NCBI GenBank assembly: GCA_003259005.1
Contig: QLII01000001.1
Span: 6,439,001-6,503,000 of the forward strand
Direction: 5' to 3'
From: Spirosoma telluris
Lineage (GTDB): Bacteria; Bacteroidota; Bacteroidia; Cytophagales; Spirosomataceae
DNA: 64,000 nt
The translations under genes and the position numbers were made by a program. The notes beneath the pieces were generated by a model. The model saw only the letters and a list, made by a program, of their open reading frames with translations, searched no databases and was not told where the DNA came from. Positions 1 through 9,026 of the stretch are shown piece by piece (positions within the stretch are counted from its first letter, which is position 1; each line of letters opens with the position of its first letter).

Positions 1-2536
1 CCGTACCGACAACAATTTGCTCGGCTAGCTTATCATTGTTATAATCTTTTCCTGGAGTTCCATCGTCATCAGTGATGAGCCGGAGCAACTTGGTCTGGTT
101 ATACGAACCGTTTAGTGTTACATCCCAGGAGAAGTTTTTCGTCCGGACTGGCGACAGGTTCAACAATACCTCAATACCCTGGTTGCGGCTTTGGCCACTG
201 TTAATGAGCGAGCTGGTATAACCCGAGGCATCAGACGATTGCTTGGCAACAATCTGGTCGCTGGTGATTTTGTTATAAACCGCTACATCTAAGCCTACCC
301 GGTTGTTGAATAACTTCAATTCCAGACCTAATTCAGTTTCGGCTACGCGACTTGGTTTGAGCGTAGCACTGGGAACCGTGTTGGAGGTAATATAGCCCAG
401 CGGTTGTCCATTACCAGCCGGATTGGGGAAGAGGTTGGCATTGACGCCGTAGAAAAGGTTATTCGAGTAGGGACCAACATCCCCATCACTACCTACTTCG
501 GCATAAGCAGCCCGCAACTTACCGAAATTCAACCAGGATGGTAGGTTATTGAAGGCCTGTGAAAAGACGAAACTACCCGTTAGAGAAGGGTAGAGGATGC
601 TCCGATTGGCAGGTGCCAGCGTTGAGAACCAGTCGTTCCGTACCGTTCCATTCAAATACAGGAAGTCTTTGAACGAAAATTCAGCCGCTGCATATAACGA
701 ATTTACTTTCCGTTCGGTCAGACTATATTGTGGATCTTTTACCCGACCATTTTGGGGTGTATATAATCCCCGAACAACGAAATCTGTAGCCAGAACGCTG
801 TTCAGATCGCTCCGACGATACAGTTGGTTACCCCCCACCGTCAGATCGACACCAAAAACGCCGAATTTGTGGTTTGCACCAATCAGGAAATCGGTGTTCA
901 ACTCACGAAATCGACGAGCTTCCTGTACATAGGCACCATTGACGAACCCGGCAGGAGCAGCGGCCAATGAAGCCTGGCCCGTGGGGAAGTTATAGTCCTG
1001 ATCGCGAGACCAATAATCCTGACCGACGCGGCCCTGAATATATAACCAATCCGTTACATTATAGCGGGCTGAAATATTGCCAAACAGGCGATCCCGACGG
1101 ATGTTCTCAAATTTATTGTTGAGCACAAAATAGGGATTCGTCCGGTTCATAAACCGTGAATAAATAAACTCGTTACCCGTGGCTGGATTGATCTGGTTGG
1201 CTTCCAGCACATCAAGGGGCATGGAGTTGGACAAGGTATAAATCACGGTAGGGGTACTGTTGTCCTGTTGGGCAATCTGGGGTGGATTTTTATTATACTC
1301 GTTAGAGTAGTTCAGCGTACCCGTAACCGTTAGTCTAGCCGACAGATTGTAGGTAAAACCCAGGTTAATGGTTTTTCGGCTAAAGGTGTTATTTCGGGTA
1401 ATACCTTTGTTATCCAGATTCGATATAGACAGATTGAGCCCGCCTTTTTCATTCCCTGTCGAAACGGCAATGGAGTTGGTCATCGTAGAGCCATCGCGGT
1501 AAAAAGTATTGATCCGGTTACGAACAGGAGAATAGGGTACCGTTACACCCCCAAACAGAACCTGAGTTTGACCGGCAAACTTCTCCCCAAAACTCCATAC
1601 ACCCGAGGTTGGGTTTGGTGCCGTAGGACGAACGCCATATTCACCCTGACCGTACTCATACTGATAGTCGGTGTAGTCCAATGGATGATCGGACGTGTAG
1701 TTCATGTTGTAGGTAACCCCAATTCCCTGACCCGTTCCTTTCGTTTTTGTCGTTATCAGAATAGCACCATCTTTTGCTCGTGAGCCATAGAGAGCAGCCG
1801 CAGTACCTCCTTTTAGAACGGTCATCCCTTCGATATCATCCGGGTTGATGGAAGAAAGGCCATCACCACCATCAGAGTAGTTACGATCACGACTAGCAAT
1901 GGAGTTGTCACTGCCTGTATTCCCGTTATTTTGGCCAAAGTTGGTGTTATCGATAGGTACACCATTGATAACGATCAGCGGGCTATTCTGTCCCGAAAAT
2001 GACGATTGCCCCCGGATACGAATCTTACTGGTACCCGCAGCCCCGGTGCCGAGGCTGGAAATGTTTACCCCGGCGATTTTGCCCTGAAGCGCGTTAATAA
2101 AATTAACCGAACGGTTCGTCGTGACCTGTTCTGGGTTAACGATAGCCGTGGCATAGCCCAGGCGTTTCGCTTCTTTTTTAATACCGAGGGCCGTAACAAC
2201 AACTTCACCCAGGCTTTGTTCTGCCTCCTTAAGCGTAACGGTCAACTGCGTCTGGTTACCAATGGCCAGGGTTTGCCCGGCAAAACCAATGGAACTGAAA
2301 ACGAGGGTTACATTCGGCGCGACGTTCAGGCTAAAATTGCCATTCCCATCCGTGGTGGTACCTAGCTGCGTGTCTCTAACCAGGATATTTACGCCTGGAA
2401 TGGGTTGCTGATCTTTGGCAGATAGCACACGGCCCGTAACTCGCCGATCCTGCGCCTGGGCTACATGAGTAATCAGGAGGGCTGCCCAAAGGAATAAGCA
2501 ATAGGCACCGACCTTCATTTGTACAGTTTGTTTCAT
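1..2536 (-). CDS. SusC/RagA-family TonB-linked outer membrane receptor, N-terminal 845 residues
   Basis: The frame is open from ATG at 2536 to the left edge, so the C-terminal barrel end is missing. Residues 1-28 form a signal peptide ending in THVAQAQ. A carboxypeptidase-regulatory-like domain follows at about 32-105 (VTGRVLSAKDQQPIPGVNI), then the SusC hallmark KKEAKRLGYA near 121-130 and a TonB plug with IRIRGQSSFSGQNSPLIVING near 172-192. The rest reads as beta-barrel. Such receptors import oligosaccharides or peptides with a SusD partner, which would lie downstream, outside the window. Substrate cannot be read from the sequence. A second in-frame ATG is at 2518. No frame break is present in this stretch. 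Confidence 0.95.
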   Translation of the reverse strand, partial: MKQTVQMKVGAYCLFLWAALLITHVAQAQDRRVTGRVLSAKDQQPIPGVNILVRDTQLGTTTDGNGNFSLNVAPNVTLVFSSIGFAGQTLAIGNQTQLTVTLKEAEQSLGEVVVTALGIKKEAKRLGYATAIVNPEQVTTNRSVNFINALQGKIAGVNISSLGTGAAGTSKIRIRGQSSFSGQNSPLIVINGVPIDNTNFGQNNGNTGSDNSIASRDRNYSDGGDGLSSINPDDIEGMTVLKGGTAAALYGSRAKDGAILITTKTKGTGQGIGVTYNMNYTSDHPLDYTDYQYEYGQGEYGVRPTAPNPTSGVWSFGEKFAGQTQVLFGGVTVPYSPVRNRINTFYRDGSTMTNSIAVSTGNEKGGLNLSISNLDNKGITRNNTFSRKTINLGFTYNLSARLTVTGTLNYSNEYNKNPPQIAQQDNSTPTVIYTLSNSMPLDVLEANQINPATGNEFIYSRFMNRTNPYFVLNNKFENIRRDRLFGNISARYNVTDWLYIQGRVGQDYWSRDQDYNFPTGQASLAAAPAGFVNGAYVQEARRFRELNTDFLIGANHKFGVFGVDLTVGGNQLYRRSDLNSVLATDFVVRGLYTPQNGRVKDPQYSLTERKVNSLYAAAEFSFKDFLYLNGTVRNDWFSTLAPANRSILYPSLTGSFVFSQAFNNLPSWLNFGKLRAAYAEVGSDGDVGPYSNNLFYGVNANLFPNPAGNGQPLGYITSNTVPSATLKPSRVAETELGLELKLFNNRVGLDVAVYNKITSDQIVAKQSSDASGYTSSLINSGQSRNQGIEVLLNLSPVRTKNFSWDVTLNGSYNQTKLLRLITDDDGTPGKDYNNDKLAEQIVVGT

Positions 2537-3005
2537 TATAGGATAATGGTTGGTTTTAGAATTAAGTATCCAAAAAAGACAAAAAAATCTTTTTTAGTTC
2601 GTATGAAATAAAGTGTAAAGTTGACACTATCTACTATCTATGTCAAGATCAGTCTAAAAAAAATTTGGAATACTGAAAAGTGATATTCACCTTTGCCTAT
2701 AATCATAGCAGAGTAAACGATTTTTGTCTTGGATAGATCTAAAAATTTATTTACAAATGCTTGATTGTCAGCAATAAAGATTGCTTGAGGATATTTGGTT
2801 CTAGGTATGTACTGTGTTAATGCAGTACTGGTTTTTGAACTGATATTCTCTTTCTTTTATAATGAATCGGGATTGATTCGCAAGTAGAAACACAATAATT
2901 ACCCAGATTTTTAAGCAGGCGATAGTTTGCTTTTCATTAACAAGTTTACTATACTTAATCTATATAGTAAATAGTATTTAATCATTTTATTAGTTTTATA
3001 CATCA
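2537..3005. other. AT-rich divergent intergenic region
   Basis: 469 bp between the divergent SusC receptor and PhyH genes. It is clearly AT-richer than the surroundings and must hold both promoters. I found no TAnnTTTG element on either strand, and no ORF, repeat or hairpin that I can support. Confidence 0.5.
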
Positions 3006-3824
3006 ATGGTACTAAATGAACCTCGAATTGATTCCCATGTGGCGTTAACACTCACCACTGACCAAACCGCTTTTTTTCAGAAGAATGGTTTTCTACACAT
3101 CAAAAACTTCGTAGACCGTGATGTCGTACAGCTTTTTCTGCGCGAGTTACAACGTATTGAGGCAGACTGGTTAGCTGAGAAAGTAGATAAAATCAATGGA
3201 ACACCCCTTAAATTCGGTCGTGACGAAAACGGGCAGACTATTGTGCAACGGTTTGCCTTTTCCTCCCTGTTTAGTCCTGTGTTGCGCGAGTTTTTGCAGG
3301 ATGAGCGCTTGCAGGCATTAACTGCCCTCCTGCAACCCTACGACGGGCGTATTAGTGAACTGGAAAAAGATGGTTTAGTTGTCAACCATTACGTGCGTAC
3401 ACCCGAGAGCAACTTTTCGCGCATGGGCTGGCATACTGATAGCCCCCGCGATTTGTTTCTGGGACATCGTATCCGTCCGATGCTTAACGTGGGTCTGCAT
3501 TTAGACGATTGCCCGATGAGTAACGGCGGGCTCCGTGTATTGCCCGGCACCCACAAACAAAACACACTCATGACGTTGTTTCGTAAGCGGCAGTTCATTG
3601 ATCACCGCCCCGATCCGCGCGAAGTGGGATTTGATATTGAAGCGGGGGACCTCACTATCCATAATGGTAGCCTGTGGCATCGCGTCGAGCAGTCGCCTAA
3701 GCTGGGTGCCGAAAGTCGTCGTCGGGTGATGTATATTCCAATCATTACGGGGGAGTACCAGCCCAAAAGCGCATCCAGTAAAACGCCGTTTTATCACCGA
3801 TTTGCCGCTAGAATCCAGAATTAA
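3006..3824 (+). CDS. Phytanoyl-CoA dioxygenase (PhyH) family 2-oxoglutarate/Fe(II) oxygenase
   Basis: 272 aa, a normal length for PhyH-like enzymes. The Fe(II) facial triad is visible: H143 and D145 in GWHTDSPRD and the distal H225 in HNGSLWHRVEQ. Arginines at 238-240 (ESRRRVMY) are placed to bind the 2-oxoglutarate carboxylate. No signal peptide is seen, so it should be cytoplasmic. It probably hydroxylates a lipid-like or other organic substrate that cannot be named from sequence. It is the first gene of a seven-gene same-strand run, with the membrane hydroxylase starting 46 bp downstream. Confidence 0.9.
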   Translation: MVLNEPRIDSHVALTLTTDQTAFFQKNGFLHIKNFVDRDVVQLFLRELQRIEADWLAEKVDKINGTPLKFGRDENGQTIVQRFAFSSLFSPVLREFLQDERLQALTALLQPYDGRISELEKDGLVVNHYVRTPESNFSRMGWHTDSPRDLFLGHRIRPMLNVGLHLDDCPMSNGGLRVLPGTHKQNTLMTLFRKRQFIDHRPDPREVGFDIEAGDLTIHNGSLWHRVEQSPKLGAESRRRVMYIPIITGEYQPKSASSKTPFYHRFAARIQN

Positions 3825-3870
3825 GCGCCGACTACTAACCACTATTGACTAGCTACTTACGACTTTACCC

Positions 3871-5100
3871 ATGCATTTCAATTGGCTGGCTTTTGCTGTT
3901 CCACTGTTCCTGTTCTTTATTGGCCTGGAGTACCTTGTCGCAAAAAGACAGAAGAAGAACTATTTTCAGTTCAATAACTCGATAGCGAACCTCAATGTGG
4001 GTATTGCCGAGCGGCTGCTGGACAGCTTCACGGTGGGAGTGTTTTATTTCGTGTATGACTACCTGCACCAGCACTACGCGTTGCTTGACATTAGGGCCAA
4101 TGTCTGGGGTTGGATTGGGCTACTAATCGCTACGGATTTTGTCTGGTATTGGTATCACCGCTTGGCGCACGAAATCAACCTATTCTGGGCAGTACACATC
4201 GTACATCATCAGAGTGATGATTTCAATTATACCGTTTCTGCCCGAATCACCGTTTTTCAGGCTATTCTTCGCACGGGTTTCTGGTCAATCTTGCCTATTA
4301 TGGGTTTTCCGGCAGAGATGATTACAACAATTCTGCTGTTGCATGGTCTATACCCATTTTTTATCCATACGCGCACGATTGGCAAACTGGGCTGGCTCGA
4401 ATATGTGCTGGTAACTCCTTCGCACCACCGGGTTCACCACGCCAGCAATCCGGAATACCTGGACAAAAACTACGGCGATGTGCTTATTATCTGGGACAAA
4501 CTGTTTGGCACATTTGTCGAAGAGCAGGCAGAGCCTATATATGGATTGACCAAGCCATTGGATAGTCATAGCTTTTTATGGCAGCATTTTCATGGCCTGC
4601 TCGAAGTGTTGGTCGCGACTCGGCGAGCAAGTGGCTGGTTGGCGAAATGGCGGGTCTTATTTGGTCGCCCGGATTCGGTTGACCCCGGTATTCGGGAGGA
4701 ACTGGAAGGACGGTTTTTATCTGCCAATACTGCCGGACGTTTACATGTTCATCAGAAAAGTCGCCGGTTTAAGGGTTATGTGATTGGACAGATGGCTGGT
4801 ATCCTGCTCATTCTATTCACCTTTTTGCTCGTTGAATCCTATGTGCCTGCCTATCTTCAGTTGCTGACCGCCTTATTCATTTTGTTGACCTTAATCAACT
4901 GTGGTGCCTTACTCGAACAGCGCCAGTGGGTACTTTACCTCGAAATTGGTCGATTGACAGTGCTTTGGCTCGCTTTTTATAGCGTATTAGGTTACCCCAT
5001 GCTTATTGTGCTGGGCTACATTGCGGCTTTATCCTTTTGGGCGTATTTCGCCAGTATTCAAAAACGATATTTTCACTTGCTATACGGTTCCTCCCTATGA
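3871..5100 (+). CDS. Sterol desaturase / fatty acid hydroxylase superfamily membrane enzyme
   Basis: 409 aa integral membrane protein. The di-iron histidine clusters of this superfamily are all present: H96-RLA-H100, H109-IV-HH113 and H186-RV-HH190. Hydrophobic segments lie at about 4-24, 80-95, 130-165 and several after residue 300. The N-terminal half (to about 220) matches the family; the C-terminal 180 residues add four or so further membrane spans of unknown role. It would use O2 to hydroxylate or desaturate a membrane lipid. Its stop overlaps the next start (ATGA at 5097), so the two genes are translationally coupled. Confidence 0.92.
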   Translation: MHFNWLAFAVPLFLFFIGLEYLVAKRQKKNYFQFNNSIANLNVGIAERLLDSFTVGVFYFVYDYLHQHYALLDIRANVWGWIGLLIATDFVWYWYHRLAHEINLFWAVHIVHHQSDDFNYTVSARITVFQAILRTGFWSILPIMGFPAEMITTILLLHGLYPFFIHTRTIGKLGWLEYVLVTPSHHRVHHASNPEYLDKNYGDVLIIWDKLFGTFVEEQAEPIYGLTKPLDSHSFLWQHFHGLLEVLVATRRASGWLAKWRVLFGRPDSVDPGIREELEGRFLSANTAGRLHVHQKSRRFKGYVIGQMAGILLILFTFLLVESYVPAYLQLLTALFILLTLINCGALLEQRQWVLYLEIGRLTVLWLAFYSVLGYPMLIVLGYIAALSFWAYFASIQKRYFHLLYGSSL

Positions 5101-6053
5101 AACGTACGGATTCATCTATTGAGCCCCTGAACATCTATTCGGGCAGTTTTTTTGGTTTGTGGTTGCTGGCTATGCTGGCGTCGGTTGGCTGGCGGGTTGC
5201 CGACGAGCCCTCTTACAAAGCACAGATTGATGAGTGGCATCTAAATCGGGTGAAGTCGCTCAAAAGCGAATCTGGCTGGTTAAATGTAGCGGGTCTGTTT
5301 TGGTTGAAGGAGGGTGAAAATAAAGTTGGTGGCGATACGGGGAATGATATCGCGTTTCCTTCTGGAAAAGTACCTGTTCAGTTAGGGACATTTCAGCTTG
5401 CAAACGGCACAGTTACCTTTACACCCGCGCCCGAAGCTGCCGTACTCGTTGACCGATCAGCTACGGGTACGGAAAAGCCACAGCCAGTGCTGACGACAGA
5501 AACGATTTTTTCACCGGAAAGTAGAAAGCCAGTGGTTCTGCAACATGGATCGCTCCGCTGGTTCATTATCAAGCGAGGAAACAAATACGGGGTTCGGTTA
5601 CGGGATCTGGAAAGTCCGCTGTTGAATGCGTTCCAGGGAATCGACCGGTATCCCGTCGATGAAAGCTGGCGCGTGAAGGCTCGTCTGGAGGTTCCGTCAG
5701 AACCCAAAACCATTCCAATTATGGATGTACTCGGGCAAATTTCTCAATACCCATTGGCAGGTACACTTGTCTTTGAGCGAGCGGGTAAAACGTATCGACT
5801 GGATGCGGCAGGTGAAGGGGAGAAGCTGTTTATTTTATTCGGTGATCCGACCAATACCCACGATACGTACGGGGCCGGGCGTTTTCTATACGCAGCTAAA
5901 GCTGGTTCCGACGGCACAACAACGCTCGATTTCAACCAGGCCATTAATCCCCCCTGTGCCTTCACTGCGTTTGCCACTTGTCCATTGCCGCCTAAGCAGA
6001 ATAAACTGGCTCTGGCCGTTACGGCCGGTGAAAAACGGTACGGTGATCACTGA
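5097..6053 (+). CDS. DUF1684 domain-containing protein
   Basis: 318 aa from ATG 5097, chosen over an upstream in-frame start because it gives an ATGA overlap with the hydroxylase gene and drops 20 residues lying inside that gene. One hydrophobic segment at about 18-33 suggests membrane anchoring or export. The DUF1684 signatures are clear: LNVAGLFWLKEGENKVGGD near residue 63 and NPPCAFTAFATCPLPPKQN near the C-terminus. The family has no established enzymatic role that I can state. Its place between an oxygenase pair and an aminotransferase suggests a share in the same pathway. Confidence 0.88.
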   Translation: MKRTDSSIEPLNIYSGSFFGLWLLAMLASVGWRVADEPSYKAQIDEWHLNRVKSLKSESGWLNVAGLFWLKEGENKVGGDTGNDIAFPSGKVPVQLGTFQLANGTVTFTPAPEAAVLVDRSATGTEKPQPVLTTETIFSPESRKPVVLQHGSLRWFIIKRGNKYGVRLRDLESPLLNAFQGIDRYPVDESWRVKARLEVPSEPKTIPIMDVLGQISQYPLAGTLVFERAGKTYRLDAAGEGEKLFILFGDPTNTHDTYGAGRFLYAAKAGSDGTTTLDFNQAINPPCAFTAFATCPLPPKQNKLALAVTAGEKRYGDH

Positions 6054-6074
6054 GGATTGTTGAAATTTGATTCT

Positions 6075-6428
6075 ATGGATTTTATTGAATGTAATAGGTT
6101 AATTATCAGTGGAGCAACAACATCCAAAGAATCAACAGAAACCGCATCCAAATCTGCCTCTATGCCGTCTAATCTCAATGCCAACGGAGCCGACTTCTTC
6201 CATAGCCTGGCTTATCAGGATCAGTTAAATCTGATTTGGCAGCGGGGTATTCTACTTGAAGCCCGACGAATTCCTGGTTTCTGGCTGCATTTATATGCCG
6301 TCAATGCCTTTTTTGTAGAGATGTGGATTTGCCAGCGGCAGTATAGTGTTAATTTGGTGCGCGTTCTGACGGATACAAACGAACTTGAGCCGTATATTGA
6401 CAAGCTATCGCTTAGCGAACTGCTTTAA
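6075..6428 (+). CDS. Small hypothetical protein
   Basis: 117 aa from ATG 6075; a TTG at 6057 and an ATG at 6162 are alternative starts. Not recognised. It has a low-complexity Ser/Thr-rich N-terminus and then a compact part with FFHSLAYQDQLNLIWQRG and a hydrophobic, aromatic segment (FWLHLYAVNAFFVEMWICQR). No cysteine metal site or signal peptide is visible. It sits 21 bp after the DUF1684 gene and 14 bp before the aminotransferase, inside a tight run, which supports it being a real gene. Confidence 0.65.
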   Translation: MDFIECNRLIISGATTSKESTETASKSASMPSNLNANGADFFHSLAYQDQLNLIWQRGILLEARRIPGFWLHLYAVNAFFVEMWICQRQYSVNLVRVLTDTNELEPYIDKLSLSELL

Positions 6429-6442
6429 CTACGTTGTCATTA

Positions 6443-7624
6443 ATGACGAACCATACACCTATACTGACGAGCCTCAAATCTAAACTGCCTAATGTGGGCA
6501 CGACGATTTTTACGGTTATGTCGAAGCTGGCGACCGAAACGGGAGCTATTAATCTATCGCAGGGGTTTCCCGGTTTCGATTGTTCGCCCGAATTGGTATC
6601 GCTGGTTGAGCAGTACTTGCGGAAAGGATTTAATCAGTATGCACCCATGACGGGTGTTCCGGCCTTGCGGGAAGCGATTGCCCAGAAAACAGCTGATCAA
6701 TACGGCGTGAACTACGATCCTGAAACGGAAATCACGATTACATCAGGAGCCACCGAAGCCATCTTTGCCGCTGTGACAGCGGTAGTTCGTCCGGGCGACG
6801 AAGTGCTGGTGTTTGAACCTGCTTATGACAGCTACGTACCCGCTATCGACCTGAATGGCGGCATACCTGTTTATGTTACGCTGACTCCGCCCGATTACGG
6901 AATCGACTGGCAGGTGGTGCGTGAGAAAATTACCGACAAAACCCGGCTGATTATGGTGAACACGCCCCATAATCCTACCGGGCATGTATGGACGACGGAC
7001 GACCTGACACAATTGGCGACCCTTGTTCGTGACCGGGATATCTGGATCGTGAGCGACGAAGTGTATGAACACATTCTATTCGACCGAAGCGCTGGACCGG
7101 GACACGTTCACCATTCGCTCATGACACATCCCGAACTACGGGAACGCACGTTTATCATTGGGTCATTTGGGAAGACGTTTCATATTACGGGCTGGAAAAT
7201 TGGCTATTGTCTGGCGCCGAAGGAGTTGAGTGTCGAGTTTCGGAAGATTCACCAGTACCTGACATTTAGCACCGTAACACCAATTCAATACGCCCTGGCC
7301 GATTACCTAAAAGAGCCTGACAATTACCGCCAATTATCAGCCTTCTACCAGCGCAAGCGCGATTTGTTTCTAGCGGGCTTACAAGGCTCCCGATTCACCT
7401 GGAAACCAGCAGAAGGCAGTTTTTTTCAAACGGTTTCGTATGACGCCATCACCGATGAGCCAGATTATGATCTGGCCATCAGGCTGACCAAAGAAATTGG
7501 CGTTGCATCGATTCCAGTTTCGGTATTTTACCATCAGAAAAACGATTATAAAATTCTGCGGTTCTGCTTCGCCAAAGACGATGCCGTTCTGGAGGAAGCC
7601 GCCCAGCGATTGCGTAAATTATAA
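6443..7624 (+). CDS. PLP-dependent aminotransferase, class I/II (methionine/kynurenine type)
   Basis: 393 aa. Fold-type I aminotransferase with N178 in PHNPTG, D205 and Y208 in SDEVYEH, and the Schiff-base lysine K244 in SFGKTFHITGWKIG. NLSQGFPGFD near residue 38 is typical of the YbdL/kynurenine aminotransferase subgroup, which transaminates methionine, kynurenine or glutamine with an alpha-keto acid. ATG 6443 is preferred to a TTG nine bases upstream. The downstream AhpD-like gene starts four bases after the stop. Cytoplasmic. Confidence 0.92.
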   Translation: MTNHTPILTSLKSKLPNVGTTIFTVMSKLATETGAINLSQGFPGFDCSPELVSLVEQYLRKGFNQYAPMTGVPALREAIAQKTADQYGVNYDPETEITITSGATEAIFAAVTAVVRPGDEVLVFEPAYDSYVPAIDLNGGIPVYVTLTPPDYGIDWQVVREKITDKTRLIMVNTPHNPTGHVWTTDDLTQLATLVRDRDIWIVSDEVYEHILFDRSAGPGHVHHSLMTHPELRERTFIIGSFGKTFHITGWKIGYCLAPKELSVEFRKIHQYLTFSTVTPIQYALADYLKEPDNYRQLSAFYQRKRDLFLAGLQGSRFTWKPAEGSFFQTVSYDAITDEPDYDLAIRLTKEIGVASIPVSVFYHQKNDYKILRFCFAKDDAVLEEAAQRLRKL

Positions 7625-7628
7625 ACGT

Positions 7629-8186
7629 ATGCCTCGCATTACACCCCTTCCGTATAACGAAGCGACGCCCGATGTTCAGGCCGCTTTTGATGCGCACGTT
7701 GCCGATCATGCTGGTAGCCGCATCACCAATATGAAAGCCACCCTGGGCCGCTCGCTGCTGTCGTTTCAGGTGTATATGCAATGGTATCCATTGTATGAGC
7801 AGGTGAAGGGCATTGTTGGTGATCGGCTGGCGTATTTATATGCCCATGCCATTTCGGAAGGGTCGAACTGCCCGGTCTGCACTACATTCTTTCGTCGGAT
7901 AATTATTGACAAAGGTGAGCGACCAGAAGACCTTCAATTGACCGAACACGAGCAGGCTGTCATTGATTTTGGTAGTGCCATTGCCCAAAACAAAGGTGAG
8001 ATTTCCGACGAACTTTATGTGCCCATCAGTGAACGCTATACGGATGCACAGATTGTTATACTCGTCGCTTTTGCGGGCCAGATGATTGCCACCAATGTGT
8101 TCAATAATGTACTGGAGGTGAACGTCGATGAATACCTTTATCCGTATCTTCCGTTAACCCAACCACAAACCCAGCCCTGCAAATGA
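7629..8186 (+). CDS. Carboxymuconolactone decarboxylase (AhpD-like) family protein
   Basis: 185 aa from ATG 7629; longer readings start inside the aminotransferase gene. The AhpD-type redox motif is present as EGSNCPVC (C81, C84), inside an otherwise helical protein. Members are either lactone decarboxylases or thiol-peroxidase partners; the retained CxxC pair favours a redox role. The stop overlaps the SDR start (ATGA at 8183), indicating coupled translation. Confidence 0.85.
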   Translation: MPRITPLPYNEATPDVQAAFDAHVADHAGSRITNMKATLGRSLLSFQVYMQWYPLYEQVKGIVGDRLAYLYAHAISEGSNCPVCTTFFRRIIIDKGERPEDLQLTEHEQAVIDFGSAIAQNKGEISDELYVPISERYTDAQIVILVAFAGQMIATNVFNNVLEVNVDEYLYPYLPLTQPQTQPCK

Positions 8187-8986
8187 CTGATTTACAAGGC
8201 AAAGTGGCTTTTATTACCGGCGCTGCCCACGGACAGGGTAGGGCTGTCGCCTTGGCCTTAGCCAAAGAGGGAGCGCATATTGTAGCGTTCGATCTGGCAA
8301 AACCATTGACGTATCCGGGCTATGCCTTAGGTTCTGAAAGTGAACTGGAGTCATTAAAACGAGAGGTTGAAGCCTTAGGCGTTTCATGCCTGACCGTACA
8401 GGGGGATGTTCGGCGCGACGCTGATATAAAACCAGCTGTCGACACCGCTGTGGCTGAATTTGGACGGATCGATATTCTGTTTAATAATGCGGGTATTTGC
8501 GCCTATGGGCTGGTTCATGAGTTACCTGAGGGGGAATGGGATGCCATGATCGACATCAACCTGAAGGGTGCCTGGCTGGTTGCCAAGCGGGTGATCCCGG
8601 TGATGATGGAGCAAAAGTCTGGCGTTATTATCAACAACTCGTCCATTGCTGGTTTGCGGGGAATGAATCGGCTGAGCCACTATGCAGCTTCGAAATGGGG
8701 GCTCGTCGGCCTGACTAAATCGTGGGCTATTGAACTGGCTCCCTATAACATCCGGGTCAATTCCATCCACCCAACGGGCGTCAACACACCCATGAACGAC
8801 GGTCTGGCCGAACTGGAAGGGACTACAACGCAGGAAATTGCCGAACGTTCGGCGGGTAACCTGCTGCCCGTTCCCTGGGTCGAACCCGAAGATGTGTCGG
8901 CTATGGTTTTGTTCCTGGTATCCGATAAGTCGCGTTACGTGACAGGCTCGCAGTTTGTGCTGGATGCCGGTTTGCTGACCAGGTGA
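8183..8986 (+). CDS. SDR-family oxidoreductase resembling the mycofactocin-coupled subgroup
   Basis: 267 aa Rossmann-fold short-chain dehydrogenase. The cofactor loop is TGAAHGQGR (12-20), NNAG is at 101-104, and the catalytic residues are S153/S154, Y167 and K171 (YAASK). The insert after strand beta-2 (about 41-55) and the run HPTGVNTPM resemble the subgroup of SDRs that carry tightly bound NAD and are associated with mycofactocin in actinobacteria. No mycofactocin genes are seen here, so the link is by family resemblance only. Last gene of the seven-gene run; a strong hairpin follows. Confidence 0.88.
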   Translation: MTDLQGKVAFITGAAHGQGRAVALALAKEGAHIVAFDLAKPLTYPGYALGSESELESLKREVEALGVSCLTVQGDVRRDADIKPAVDTAVAEFGRIDILFNNAGICAYGLVHELPEGEWDAMIDINLKGAWLVAKRVIPVMMEQKSGVIINNSSIAGLRGMNRLSHYAASKWGLVGLTKSWAIELAPYNIRVNSIHPTGVNTPMNDGLAELEGTTTQEIAERSAGNLLPVPWVEPEDVSAMVLFLVSDKSRYVTGSQFVLDAGLLTR

Positions 8987-8989
8987 TTT

Positions 8990-9026
8990 GTAGCGTAGCG
9001 CAGACAGTATGTCCGCACTACGCTAC
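8990..9026. terminator. Bidirectional hairpin between convergent SDR and DUF1501 genes
   Basis: Arms of 17 bp (GTAGCGTAGCGCAGACA and its near-complement TGTCCGCACTACGCTAC, two G-T type differences) with a three-base loop. It begins four bases after the SDR stop and overlaps the stop codon of the opposite-strand DUF1501 gene, so it can end transcription from both sides. It has no long T tract. Confidence 0.7.
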
